This document shows positions 44,925-58,100 of a stretch of DNA of 64,000 nt, one piece after another. The translations under genes were made by a program, and so were the position numbers. The first letter of the stretch is position 1. Every line of letters starts with the position of its first letter. Below the pieces are notes generated by a model. That model was not told where the DNA came from and did no database searches. It saw only the letters and a program-made list of their open reading frames with translations. Source of the DNA: Micromussa lordhowensis (lineage: Eukaryota > Cnidaria > Anthozoa > Scleractinia > Lobophylliidae); NCBI GenBank assembly GCA_964020085.1, contig CAXHUQ010000213.1, positions 1 through 64,000 of the forward strand, in the 5' to 3' direction.

Positions 44925-46203
44925 ATCTGACTGGATTCGCAAAAACGTGCCCGCAGAATTTCACTTGTCGCTATTAATCTCGATGGAATTCTGTCCTAGA
45001 GCTAGCTTTCCACAAGACTTATCGTGGCTGAAATAAAAGGAAATAACTCTCATTTACACCTTTTGAGGCCGGGAAGACTAAATTCACGGTCGTTTCATCG
45101 AATCATGAATTGTACAATTTAATTAAGAGCGCATTTCAACATGAAATTCGAGTCCAGATCAACATAAAAGTTCACGTATCAAAACCGCGGCCGAGAGTTA
45201 ATCTATAGCTTTCTGAAGGCCTGCATCACCCTAAATGGACTGGAAAACGAGCTTCCTACACTGACCATCGATCGAACTTCAAACAAACTAGGCCATAAAC
45301 ACTCCACATGTTGTCAGTACGTCAATTATCGACCGGAAACCACACAGATAAATTGCTTCCGCGCTGGCGAATCACAGGCAGTTCTGATAGTTAGCTAAGC
45401 CGAGAGCGCCTAAAATTCATAAACTGAACAAGGAAATGCTACTCACGGTCGGATCGGCGCTTGACCTGATGTTCTTGACTCCGCTCGCAGCCATGTTTTG
45501 CTCGCAAATAACAATATCCCGGATGTATTTGAATTTCACCGAGCGGGAAAGCAGCCTTTCAACAGTACAACAGATTTTTTTCAAGTCTTTAACCACATCA
45601 ACGTTCAGGCCAAAAAACGCCAACAGCAGCTAGAAATGTCTACTCCATTGCACGCCTAAGCCCTAAACTGATGTGGCTAAAGCTTTTTGCTGTCTAAAGC
45701 AAGCACAACGTTATCGCCACACTGCAAACGGCTCACTATTACGGGACTAAAAATGTCGACCCGTATACACATCTCAGAGCCGTTTAATGTACGATAACGG
45801 ACGACGCTTGCTAGCAAATCGTGGGACTTGCACCTTCATTGGACTTAATGATGTCCTCGGGCGAACTTCCTTTAGACAGCAGTTATAAAACGCTAATCGC
45901 TCGGCTCCTGTCGGAGTCACCGGGCGAACTAAAATTCAGACGAGTGTAGCCTGGGCTAAACTTAACACCAATTGAAAAGGGGAGCAGGGGAGAGGTTGGG
46001 GGGGGGGGGGGTAGCCATAAATAATAAATCATAGAAAAATTAATGAAACATGCCGCAAGAAGTTTTTTACATTTCATGCTAGATGAGCTTTACAAGGCGC
46101 TTCCATAAGCAAAGTCAAAAGACTAAATAAACAAATAAAATCACAGGTTACATGAGTGGAGGGGTTAAAATTCTGCGGGCACGTTTTTACGAATCCAGTG
46201 AGA
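44925..46203 (+). mobile_element. Non-autonomous TIR element of array B (representative copy)
   Basis: Left end ATCTGACTGGATTCGCAAAA then ACGTGCCCGCAGAATT; right end AATTCTGCGGGCACGTTTTT then ACGAATCCAGTGAGA, an imperfect ~35-bp inverted pair. Length about 1.28 kb. In the second subtype the right flank reads GAGATATTGCAAATG, extending the symmetry to TTGCAATAT/ATATTGCAA and suggesting ATAT as the target duplication. It carries a G homopolymer of variable length. Confidence 0.75.
45429..45494 (-). other. Exon-like segment with splice donor in the B element (repeated in every unit)
   Basis: On the minus strand, AAAACATGGCTGCGAGCGG gives an ATG in a good start context, 16 codons, then ACC|GTGAGTAG, a strong donor. 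The A element keeps an ATG and the GTGAGTAG but has an in-frame stop after six codons. It may be a captured first exon or chance. A longer frame (45417-45623) has only a TTG at its 5' end. Confidence 0.3.
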
Positions 46204-49200
46204 ATTGCAAATGAATATGGCCATGTCGTACTGAGAGTGCTATCTACCTCGTTTCCTCTTAAAAGAAGCCATACCATGCCTGTGAAAGCCGCTGAAGTCA
46301 GTGCAAATTAGTCGAACGAGCCGAAACACAGGGAACGTAGAGGTTGAATTGATCATTTGGCTTGTGGCCTTAGTCTAGACATGCTAAACCTCTGCGATGC
46401 ATGAATGAATGAATGAACTTAATTGATATTTTAGCCTAAATGACCTCTCTATGTCTTTCACAGTGGATCAAACTAGCCAATCATTCCGACAAGAGCATGG
46501 AAAGCAGTCAAAGCGGCCATATATTTCTGTATTTCGGGCAGAAAGTGGAGGTTACGTGACATTCAGTTGCAATATCTGACTGGATTCGCAAAAACGTGCC
46601 CGCAGAATTTCACTTGTCGCTATTAATCTCGATGGAATTCTGTCCTAGAGCTAGCTTTCCACAAGACTTATCGTGGCTGAAATAAAAGGAAATAACTCTC
46701 ATTTACACCTTTTGAGGCCGGGAAGACTAAATTCACGGTCGTTTCATCGAATCATGAATTGTACAATTTAATTAAGAGCGCATTTCAACATGAAATTCGA
46801 GTCCAGATCAACATAAAAGTTCACGTATCAAAACCGCGGCCGAGAGTTAATCTATAGCTTTCTGAAGGCCTGCATCACCCTAAATGGACTGGAAAACGAG
46901 CTTCCTACACTGACCATCGATCGAACTTCAAACAAACTAGGCCATAAACACTCCACATGTTGTCAGTACGTCAATTATCGACCGGAAACCACACAGATAA
47001 ATTGCTTCCGCGCTGGCGAATCACAGGCAGTTCTGATAGTTAGCTAAGCCGAGAGCGCCTAAAATTCATAAACTGAACAAGGAAATGCTACTCACGGTCG
47101 GATCGGCGCTTGACCTGATGTTCTTGACTCCGCTCGCAGCCATGTTTTGCTCGCAAATAACAATATCCCGGATGTATTTGAATTTCACCGAGCGGGAAAG
47201 CAGCCTTTCAACAGTACAACAGATTTTTTTCAAGTCTTTAACCACATCAACGTTCAGGCCAAAAAACGCCAACAGCAGCTAGAAATGTCTACTCCATTGC
47301 ACGCCTAAGCCCTAAACTGATGTGGCTAAAGCTTTTTGCTGTCTAAAGCAAGCACAACGTTATCGCCACACTGCAAACGGCTCACTATTACGGGACTAAA
47401 AATGTCGACCCGTATACACATCTCAGAGCCGTTTAATGTACGATAACGGACGACGCTTGCTAGCAAATCGTGGGACTTGCACCTTCATTGGACTTAATGA
47501 TGTCCTCGGGCGAACTTCCTTTAGACAGCAGTTATAAAACGCTAATCGCTCGGCTCCTGTCGGAGTCACCGGGCGAACTAAAATTCAGACGAGTGTAGCC
47601 TGGGCTAAACTTAACACCAATTGAAAAGGGGAGCAGGGGAGAGGTTGGGGGGGGGGGGGGTAGCCATAAATAATAAATCATAGAAAAATTAATGAAACAT
47701 GCCGCAAGAAGTTTTTTACATTTCATGCTAGATGAGCTTTACAAGGCGCTTCCATAAGCAAAGTCAAAAGACTAAATAAACAAATAAAATCACAGGTTAC
47801 ATGAGTGGAGGGGTTAAAATTCTGCGGGCACGTTTTTACGAATCCAGTGAGAATTGCAAATGAATATGGCCATGTCGTACTGAGAGTGCTATCTACCTCG
47901 TTTCCTCTTAAAAGAAGCCATACCATGCCTGTGAAAGCCGCTGAAGTCAGTGCAAATTAGTCGAACGAGCCGAAACACAGGGAACGTAGAGGTTGAATTG
48001 ATCATTTGGCTTGTGGCCTTAGTCTAGACATGCTAAACCTCTGCGATGCATGAATGAATGAATGAACTTAATTGATATTTTAGCCTAAATGACCTCTCTA
48101 TGTCTTTCACAGTGGATCAAACTAGCCAATCATTCCGACAAGAGCATGGAAAGCAGTCAAAGCGGCCATATATTTCTGTATTTCGGGCAGAAAGTGGAGG
48201 TTACGTGACATTCAGTTGCAATATCTGACTGGATTCGCAAAAACGTGCCCGCAGAATTTCACTTGTCGCTATTAATCTCGATGGAATTCTGTCCTAGAGC
48301 TAGCTTTCCACAAGACTTATCGTGGCTGAAATAAAAGGAAATAACTCTCATTTACACCTTTTGAGGCCGGGAAGACTAAATTCACGGTCGTTTCATCGAA
48401 TCATGAATTGTACAATTTAATTAAGAGCGCATTTCAACATGAAATTCGAGTCCAGATCAACATAAAAGTTCACGTATCAAAACCGCGGCCGAGAGTTAAT
48501 CTATAGCTTTCTGAAGGCCTGCATCACCCTAAATGGACTGGAAAACGAGCTTCCTACACTGACCATCGATCGAACTTCAAACAAACTAGGCCATAAACAC
48601 TCCACATGTTGTCAGTACGTCAATTATCGACCGGAAACCACACAGATAAATTGCTTCCGCGCTGGCGAATCACAGGCAGTTCTGATAGTTAGCTAAGCCG
48701 AGAGCGCCTAAAATTCATAAACTGAACAAGGAAATGCTACTCACGGTCGGATCGGCGCTTGACCTGATGTTCTTGACTCCGCTCGCAGCCATGTTTTGCT
48801 CGCAAATAACAATATCCCGGATGTATTTGAATTTCACCGAGCGGGAAAGCAGCCTTTCAACAGTACAACAGATTTTTTTCAAGTCTTTAACCACATCAAC
48901 GTTCAGGCCAAAAAACGCCAACAGCAGCTAGAAATGTCTACTCCATTGCACGCCTAAGCCCTAAACTGATGTGGCTAAAGCTTTTTGCTGTCTAAAGCAA
49001 GCACAACGTTATCGCCACACTGCAAACGGCTCACTATTACGGGACTAAAAATGTCGACCCGTATACACATCTCAGAGCCGTTTAATGTACGATAACGGAC
49101 GACGCTTGCTAGCAAATCGTGGGACTTGCACCTTCATTGGACTTAATGATGTCCTCGGGCGAACTTCCTTTAGACAGCAGTTATAAAACGCTAATCGCTC

Positions 49201-52200
49201 GGCTCCTGTCGGAGTCACCGGGCGAACTAAAATTCAGACGAGTGTAGCCTGGGCTAAACTTAACACCAATTGAAAAGGGGAGCAGGGGAGAGGTTGGGGG
49301 GGGGGGGGGTAGCCATAAATAATAAATCATAGAAAAATTAATGAAACATGCCGCAAGAAGTTTTTTACATTTCATGCTAGATGAGCTTTACAAGGCGCTT
49401 CCATAAGCAAAGTCAAAAGACTAAATAAACAAATAAAATCACAGGTTACATGAGTGGAGGGGTTAAAATTCTGCGGGCACGTTTTTACGAATCCAGTGAG
49501 AATTGCAAATGAATATGGCCATGTCGTACTGAGAGTGCTATCTACCTCGTTTCCTCTTAAAAGAAGCCATACCATGCCTGTGAAAGCCGCTGAAGTCAGT
49601 GCAAATTAGTCGAACGAGCCGAAACACAGGGAACGTAGAGGTTGAATTGATCATTTGGCTTGTGGCCTTAGTCTAGACATGCTAAACCTCTGCGATGCAT
49701 GAATGAATGAATGAACTTAATTGATATTTTAGCCTAAATGACCTCTCTATGTCTTTCACAGTGGATCAAACTAGCCAATCATTCCGACAAGAGCATGGAA
49801 AGCAGTCAAAGCGGCCATATATTTCTGTATTTCGGGCAGAAAGTGGAGGTTACGTGACATTCAGTTGCAATATCTGACTGGATTCGCAAAAACGTGCCCG
49901 CAGAATTTCACTTGTCGCTATTAATCTCGATGGAATTCTGTCCTAGAGCTAGCTTTCCACAAGACTTATCGTGGCTGAAATAAAAGGAAATAACTCTCAT
50001 TTACACCTTTTGAGGCCGGGAAGACTAAATTCACGGTCGTTTCATCGAATCATGAATTGTACAATTTAATTAAGAGCGCATTTCAACATGAAATTCGAGT
50101 CCAGATCAACATAAAAGTTCACGTATCAAAACCGCGGCCGAGAGTTAATCTATAGCTTTCTGAAGGCCTGCATCACCCTAAATGGACTGGAAAACGAGCT
50201 TCCTACACTGACCATCGATCGAACTTCAAACAAACTAGGCCATAAACACTCCACATGTTGTCAGTACGTCAATTATCGACCGGAAACCACACAGATAAAT
50301 TGCTTCCGCGCTGGCGAATCACAGGCAGTTCTGATAGTTAGCTAAGCCGAGAGCGCCTAAAATTCATAAACTGAACAAGGAAATGCTACTCACGGTCGGA
50401 TCGGCGCTTGACCTGATGTTCTTGACTCCGCTCGCAGCCATGTTTTGCTCGCAAATAACAATATCCCGGATGTATTTGAATTTCACCGAGCGGGAAAGCA
50501 GCCTTTCAACAGTACAACAGATTTTTTTCAAGTCTTTAACCACATCAACGTTCAGGCCAAAAAACGCCAACAGCAGCTAGAAATGTCTACTCCATTGCAC
50601 GCCTAAGCCCTAAACTGATGTGGCTAAAGCTTTTTGCTGTCTAAAGCAAGCACAACGTTATCGCCACACTGCAAACGGCTCACTATTACGGGACTAAAAA
50701 TGTCGACCCGTATACACATCTCAGAGCCGTTTAATGTACGATAACGGACGACGCTTGCTAGCAAATCGTGGGACTTGCACCTTCATTGGACTTAATGATG
50801 TCCTCGGGCGAACTTCCTTTAGACAGCAGTTATAAAACGCTAATCGCTCGGCTCCTGTCGGAGTCACCGGGCGAACTAAAATTCAGACGAGTGTAGCCTG
50901 GGCTAAACTTAACACCAATTGAAAAGGGGAGCAGGGGAGAGGTTGGGGGGGGGGGGGGTAGCCATAAATAATAAATCATAGAAAAATTAATGAAACATGC
51001 CGCAAGAAGTTTTTTACATTTCATGCTAGATGAGCTTTACAAGGCGCTTCCATAAGCAAAGTCAAAAGACTAAATAAACAAATAAAATCACAGGTTACAT
51101 GAGTGGAGGGGTTAAAATTCTGCGGGCACGTTTTTACGAATCCAGTGAGAATTGCAAATGAATATGGCCATGTCGTACTGAGAGTGCTATCTACCTCGTT
51201 TCCTCTTAAAAGAAGCCATACCATGCCTGTGAAAGCCGCTGAAGTCAGTGCAAATTAGTCGAACGAGCCGAAACACAGGGAACGTAGAGGTTGAATTGAT
51301 CATTTGGCTTGTGGCCTTAGTCTAGACATGCTAAACCTCTGCGATGCATGAATGAATGAATGAACTTAATTGATATTTTAGCCTAAATGACCTCTCTATG
51401 TCTTTCACAGTGGATCAAACTAGCCAATCATTCCGACAAGAGCATGGAAAGCAGTCAAAGCGGCCATATATTTCTGTATTTCGGGCAGAAAGTGGAGGTT
51501 ACGTGACATTCAGTTGCAATATCTGACTGGATTCGCAAAAACGTGCCCGCAGAATTTCACTTGTCGCTATTAATCTCGATGGAATTCTGTCCTAGAGCTA
51601 GCTTTCCACAAGACTTATCGTGGCTGAAATAAAAGGAAATAACTCTCATTTACACCTTTTGAGGCCGGGAAGACTAAATTCACGGTCGTTTCATCGAATC
51701 ATGAATTGTACAATTTAATTAAGAGCGCATTTCAACATGAAATTCGAGTCCAGATCAACATAAAAGTTCACGTATCAAAACCGCGGCCGAGAGTTAATCT
51801 ATAGCTTTCTGAAGGCCTGCATCACCCTAAATGGACTGGAAAACGAGCTTCCTACACTGACCATCGATCGAACTTCAAACAAACTAGGCCATAAACACTC
51901 CACATGTTGTCAGTACGTCAATTATCGACCGGAAACCACACAGATAAATTGCTTCCGCGCTGGCGAATCACAGGCAGTTCTGATAGTTAGCTAAGCCGAG
52001 AGCGCCTAAAATTCATAAACTGAACAAGGAAATGCTACTCACGGTCGGATCGGCGCTTGACCTGATGTTCTTGACTCCGCTCGCAGCCATGTTTTGCTCG
52101 CAAATAACAATATCCCGGATGTATTTGAATTTCACCGAGCGGGAAAGCAGCCTTTCAACAGTACAACAGATTTTTTTCAAGTCTTTAACCACATCAACGT

Positions 52201-54450
52201 TCAGGCCAAAAAACGCCAACAGCAGCTAGAAATGTCTACTCCATTGCACGCCTAAGCCCTAAACTGATGTGGCTAAAGCTTTTTGCTGTCTAAAGCAAGC
52301 ACAACGTTATCGCCACACTGCAAACGGCTCACTATTACGGGACTAAAAATGTCGACCCGTATACACATCTCAGAGCCGTTTAATGTACGATAACGGACGA
52401 CGCTTGCTAGCAAATCGTGGGACTTGCACCTTCATTGGACTTAATGATGTCCTCGGGCGAACTTCCTTTAGACAGCAGTTATAAAACGCTAATCGCTCGG
52501 CTCCTGTCGGAGTCACCGGGCGAACTAAAATTCAGACGAGTGTAGCCTGGGCTAAACTTAACACCAATTGAAAAGGGGAGCAGGGGAGAGGTTGGGGGGG
52601 GGGGGGGTAGCCATAAATAATAAATCATAGAAAAATTAATGAAACATGCCGCAAGAAGTTTTTTACATTTCATGCTAGATGAGCTTTACAAGGCGCTTCC
52701 ATAAGCAAAGTCAAAAGACTAAATAAACAAATAAAATCACAGGTTACATGAGTGGAGGGGTTAAAATTCTGCGGGCACGTTTTTACGAATCCAGTGAGAA
52801 TTGCAAATGAATATGGCCATGTCGTACTGAGAGTGCTATCTACCTCGTTTCCTCTTAAAAGAAGCCATACCATGCCTGTGAAAGCCGCTGAAGTCAGTGC
52901 AAATTAGTCGAACGAGCCGAAACACAGGGAACGTAGAGGTTGAATTGATCATTTGGCTTGTGGCCTTAGTCTAGACATGCTAAACCTCTGCGATGCATGA
53001 ATGAATGAATGAACTTAATTGATATTTTAGCCTAAATGACCTCTCTATGTCTTTCACAGTGGATCAAACTAGCCAATCATTCCGACAAGAGCATGGAAAG
53101 CAGTCAAAGCGGCCATATATTTCTGTATTTCGGGCAGAAAGTGGAGGTTACGTGACATTCAGTTGCAATATCTGACTGGATTCGCAAAAACGTGCCCGCA
53201 GAATTTCACTTGTCGCTATTAATCTCGATGGAATTCTGTCCTAGAGCTAGCTTTCCACAAGACTTATCGTGGCTGAAATAAAAGGAAATAACTCTCATTT
53301 ACACCTTTTGAGGCCGGGAAGACTAAATTCACGGTCGTTTCATCGAATCATGAATTGTACAATTTAATTAAGAGCGCATTTCAACATGAAATTCGAGTCC
53401 AGATCAACATAAAAGTTCACGTATCAAAACCGCGGCCGAGAGTTAATCTATAGCTTTCTGAAGGCCTGCATCACCCTAAATGGACTGGAAAACGAGCTTC
53501 CTACACTGACCATCGATCGAACTTCAAACAAACTAGGCCATAAACACTCCACATGTTGTCAGTACGTCAATTATCGACCGGAAACCACACAGATAAATTG
53601 CTTCCGCGCTGGCGAATCACAGGCAGTTCTGATAGTTAGCTAAGCCGAGAGCGCCTAAAATTCATAAACTGAACAAGGAAATGCTACTCACGGTCGGATC
53701 GGCGCTTGACCTGATGTTCTTGACTCCGCTCGCAGCCATGTTTTGCTCGCAAATAACAATATCCCGGATGTATTTGAATTTCACCGAGCGGGAAAGCAGC
53801 CTTTCAACAGTACAACAGATTTTTTTCAAGTCTTTAACCACATCAACGTTCAGGCCAAAAAACGCCAACAGCAGCTAGAAATGTCTACTCCATTGCACGC
53901 CTAAGCCCTAAACTGATGTGGCTAAAGCTTTTTGCTGTCTAAAGCAAGCACAACGTTATCGCCACACTGCAAACGGCTCACTATTACGGGACTAAAAATG
54001 TCGACCCGTATACACATCTCAGAGCCGTTTAATGTACGATAACGGACGACGCTTGCTAGCAAATCGTGGGACTTGCACCTTCATTGGACTTAATGATGTC
54101 CTCGGGCGAACTTCCTTTAGACAGCAGTTATAAAACGCTAATCGCTCGGCTCCTGTCGGAGTCACCGGGCGAACTAAAATTCAGACGAGTGTAGCCTGGG
54201 CTAAACTTAACACCAATTGAAAAGGGGAGCAGGGGAGAGGTTGGGGGGGGGGGGGTAGCCATAAATAATAAATCATAGAAAAATTAATGAAACATGCCGC
54301 AAGAAGTTTTTTACATTTCATGCTAGATGAGCTTTACAAGGCGCTTCCATAAGCAAAGTCAAAAGACTAAATAAACAAATAAAATCACAGGTTACATGAG
54401 TGGAGGGGTTAAAATTCTGCGGGCACGTTTTTACGAATCCAGTGAGAATT

Positions 54451-55190
54451 GCAAATGAATATGGCCATGTCGTACTGAGAGTGCTATCTACCTCGTTTCC
54501 TCTTAAAAGAAGCCATACCATGCCTGTGAAAGCCGCTGAAGTCAGTGCAAATTAGTCGAACGAGCCGAAACACAGGGAACGTAGAGGTTGAATTGATCAT
54601 TTGGCTTGTGGCCTTAGTCTAGACATGCTAAACCTCTGCGATGCATGAATGAATGAATGAACTTAATTGATATTTTAGCCTAAATGACCTCTCTATGTCT
54701 TTCACAGTGGATCAAACTAGCCAATCTCATTCCGACAAGAGCATGGAAAGCAGTCAAAGCGGCCATATATTTCTGTATTTCGGGCAGAAAGTGGAGGTTA
54801 CGTGACATTCAGTTGCAATAATTGCAAATGAATATGGCCATGTCGTACTGAGAGTGCTATCTACCTCGTTTCCTCTTAAAAGAAGCCATACCATGCCTGT
54901 GAAAGCCGCTGAAGTCAGTGCAAATTAGTCGAACGAGCCGAAACACAGGGAACGTAGAGGTTGAATTGATCATTTGGCTTGTGGCCTTAGTCTAGACATG
55001 CTAAACCTCTGCGATGCATGAATGAATGAATGAACTTAATTGATATTTTAGCCTAAATGACCTCTCTATGTCTTTCACAGTGGATCAAACTAGCCAATCA
55101 TTCCGACAAGAGCATGGAAAGCAGTCAAAGCGGCCATATATTTCTGTATTTCGGGCAGAAAGTGGAGGTTACGTGACATTCAGTTGCAAT
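54451..55190 (+). repeat. Extra S segment inside array B
   Basis: Two S copies stand in tandem, joined as TTGCAATAATTGCAAATG at 54815-54832. The first copy has a 2-base insertion (CCAATCTCATTCC). The join marks the border between the two unit subtypes. Confidence 0.9.
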
Positions 55191-58100
55191 ATCTGACTGG
55201 ATTCGCAAAAACGTGCCCGCAGAATTTCACTTGTCGCTATTAATCTCGATGGAATTCTGTCCTAGAGCTAGCTTTTCACAAGACTTATCGTGGCTGAAAT
55301 AAAAGGAAATAACTCTCATTTACACCTTTTGAGGCCGGGAAGACTAAATTCACGGTCGTTTCATCGAATCATGAATTGTACAATTTAATTAAGAGCGCAT
55401 TTCAACATGAAATTCGAGTCCAGATCAACATAAAAGTTCACGTATCAAAACCGCGGCCGAGAGTTAATCTATAGCTTTCTGAAGGCCTGCATCACCCTAA
55501 ATGGACTGGAAAACGAGCTTCCTACACTGACAATCGATCGAACTTCAAACAAACTAGGCCATAAACACTCCACATGTTGTCAGTACGTCAATTATCGACC
55601 GGAAACCACACAGATAAATTGCTTCCGCGCTGGCGAATCACAGGCAGTTCTGATAGTTAGCTAAGCCGAGAGCGCCTAAAATTCATAAACTGAACAAGGA
55701 AATGCTACTCACGGTCGGATCGGCGCTTGACCTGATGTTGTTGACTCCGCTCGCAGCCATGTTTTGCTCGCAAATAACAATATCCCGGATGTATTTGAAT
55801 TTCACCGAGCGGGAAAGCAGCCTTTCAACAGTACAACAGATTTTTTTCAAGTCTTTAACCACATCAACGTTCAGGCCAAAAAACGCCAACAGCAGCTAGA
55901 AATGTCTACTCCATTGCACGCCTAAGCCCTAAACTGATGTGGCTAAAGCTTTTTGCTGTCTAAAGCAAGCACAACGTTATCGCCACACTGCAAACGGCTC
56001 ACTATTACGGGACTAAAAATGTCGACCCGTATACACATCTCAGAGCCGTTTAATGTACGATAACGGACGACGCTTGCTAGCAAATCGTGGGACTTGCACC
56101 TTCATTGGACTTAATGATGTCCTCGGGCGAACTTCCTTTAGACAGCAGTTATAAAACGCTAATCGCTCGGCTCCTGTCGGAGTCACCGGGCGAACTAAAA
56201 TTCAGACGAGTGTAGCCTGGGCTAAACTTAACACCAATTGAAAAGGGGAGCAGGGGAGAGGTTGGGGGGGGGGGGGGGGGTAGCCATAAATAATAAATCA
56301 TAGAAAAATTAATGAAACATGCCGCAAGAAGTTTTTTACATTTCATGCTAGATGAGCTTTACAAGGCGCTTCCATAAGCAAAGTCAAAAGACTAAATAAA
56401 CAAATAAAATCACAGGTTACATGAGTGGAGGGGTTAAAATTCTGCGGGCACGTTTTTACGAATCCAGTGAGATATTGCAAATGAATATGGCCATGTCGTA
56501 CTGAGAGTGCTATCTACCTCGTTTCCTCTTAAAAGAAGCCATACCATGGCTGTGAAAGCCGCTGAAGTCAGTGCAAATTAGTCGAACGAGCCGAAACACA
56601 GGGAACGTAGAGGTTGAATTGATCATTTGGCTTGTGGCCTTAGTCTAGACATGCTAAACCTCTGCGATGCATGAATGAATGAATGAACTTAATTGATATT
56701 TTAGCCTAAGTGACCTCTCTATGTCTTTCACAGTGGATCAAACTAGCCAATCATTCCGACAAGAGCATGGAAAGCAGTCAAAGCGGCCATATATTTCTGT
56801 ATTTCGGGCAGAAAGTGGAGGTTACGTGACATTCAGTTGCAATATCTGACTGGATTCGCAAAAACGTGCCCGCAGAATTTCACTTGTCGCTATTAATCTC
56901 GATGGAATTCTGTCCTAGAGCTAGCTTTTCACAAGACTTATCGTGGCTGAAATAAAAGGAAATAACTCTCATTTACACCTTTTGAGGCCGGGAAGACTAA
57001 ATTCACGGTCGTTTCATCGAATCATGAATTGTACAATTTAATTAAGAGCGCATTTCAACATGAAATTCGAGTCCAGATCAACATAAAAGTTCACGTATCA
57101 AAACCGCGGCCGAGAGTTAATCTATAGCTTTCTGAAGGCCTGCATCACCCTAAATGGACTGGAAAACGAGCTTCCTACACTGACAATCGATCGAACTTCA
57201 AACAAACTAGGCCATAAACACTCCACATGTTGTCAGTACGTCAATTATCGACCGGAAACCACACAGATAAATTGCTTCCGCGCTGGCGAATCACAGGCAG
57301 TTCTGATAGTTAGCTAAGCCGAGAGCGCCTAAAATTCATAAACTGAACAAGGAAATGCTACTCACGGTCGGATCGGCGCTTGACCTGATGTTGTTGACTC
57401 CGCTCGCAGCCATGTTTTGCTCGCAAATAACAATATCCCGGATGTATTTGAATTTCACCGAGCGGGAAAGCAGCCTTTCAACAGTACAACAGATTTTTTT
57501 CAAGTCTTTAACCACATCAACGTTCAGGCCAAAAAACGCCAACAGCAGCTAGAAATGTCTACTCCATTGCACGCCTAAGCCCTAAACTGATGTGGCTAAA
57601 GCTTTTTGCTGTCTAAAGCAAGCACAACGTTATCGCCACACTGCAAACGGCTCACTATTACGGGACTAAAAATGTCGACCCGTATACACATCTCAGAGCC
57701 GTTTAATGTACGATAACGGACGACGCTTGCTAGCAAATCGTGGGACTTGCACCTTCATTGGACTTAATGATGTCCTCGGGCGAACTTCCTTTAGACAGCA
57801 GTTATAAAACGCTAATCGCTCGGCTCCTGTCGGAGTCACCGGGCGAACTAAAATTCAGACGAGTGTAGCCTGGGCTAAACTTAACACCAATTGAAAAGGG
57901 GAGCAGGGGAGAGGTTGGGGGGGGGGGGGGGGGGGGTAGCCATAAATAATAAATCATAGAAAAATTAATGAAACATGCCGCAAGAAGTTTTTTACATTTC
58001 ATGCTAGATGAGCTTTACAAGGCGCTTCCATAAGCAAAGTCAAAAGACTAAATAAACAAATAAAATCACAGGTTACATGAGTGGAGGGGTTAAAATTCTG

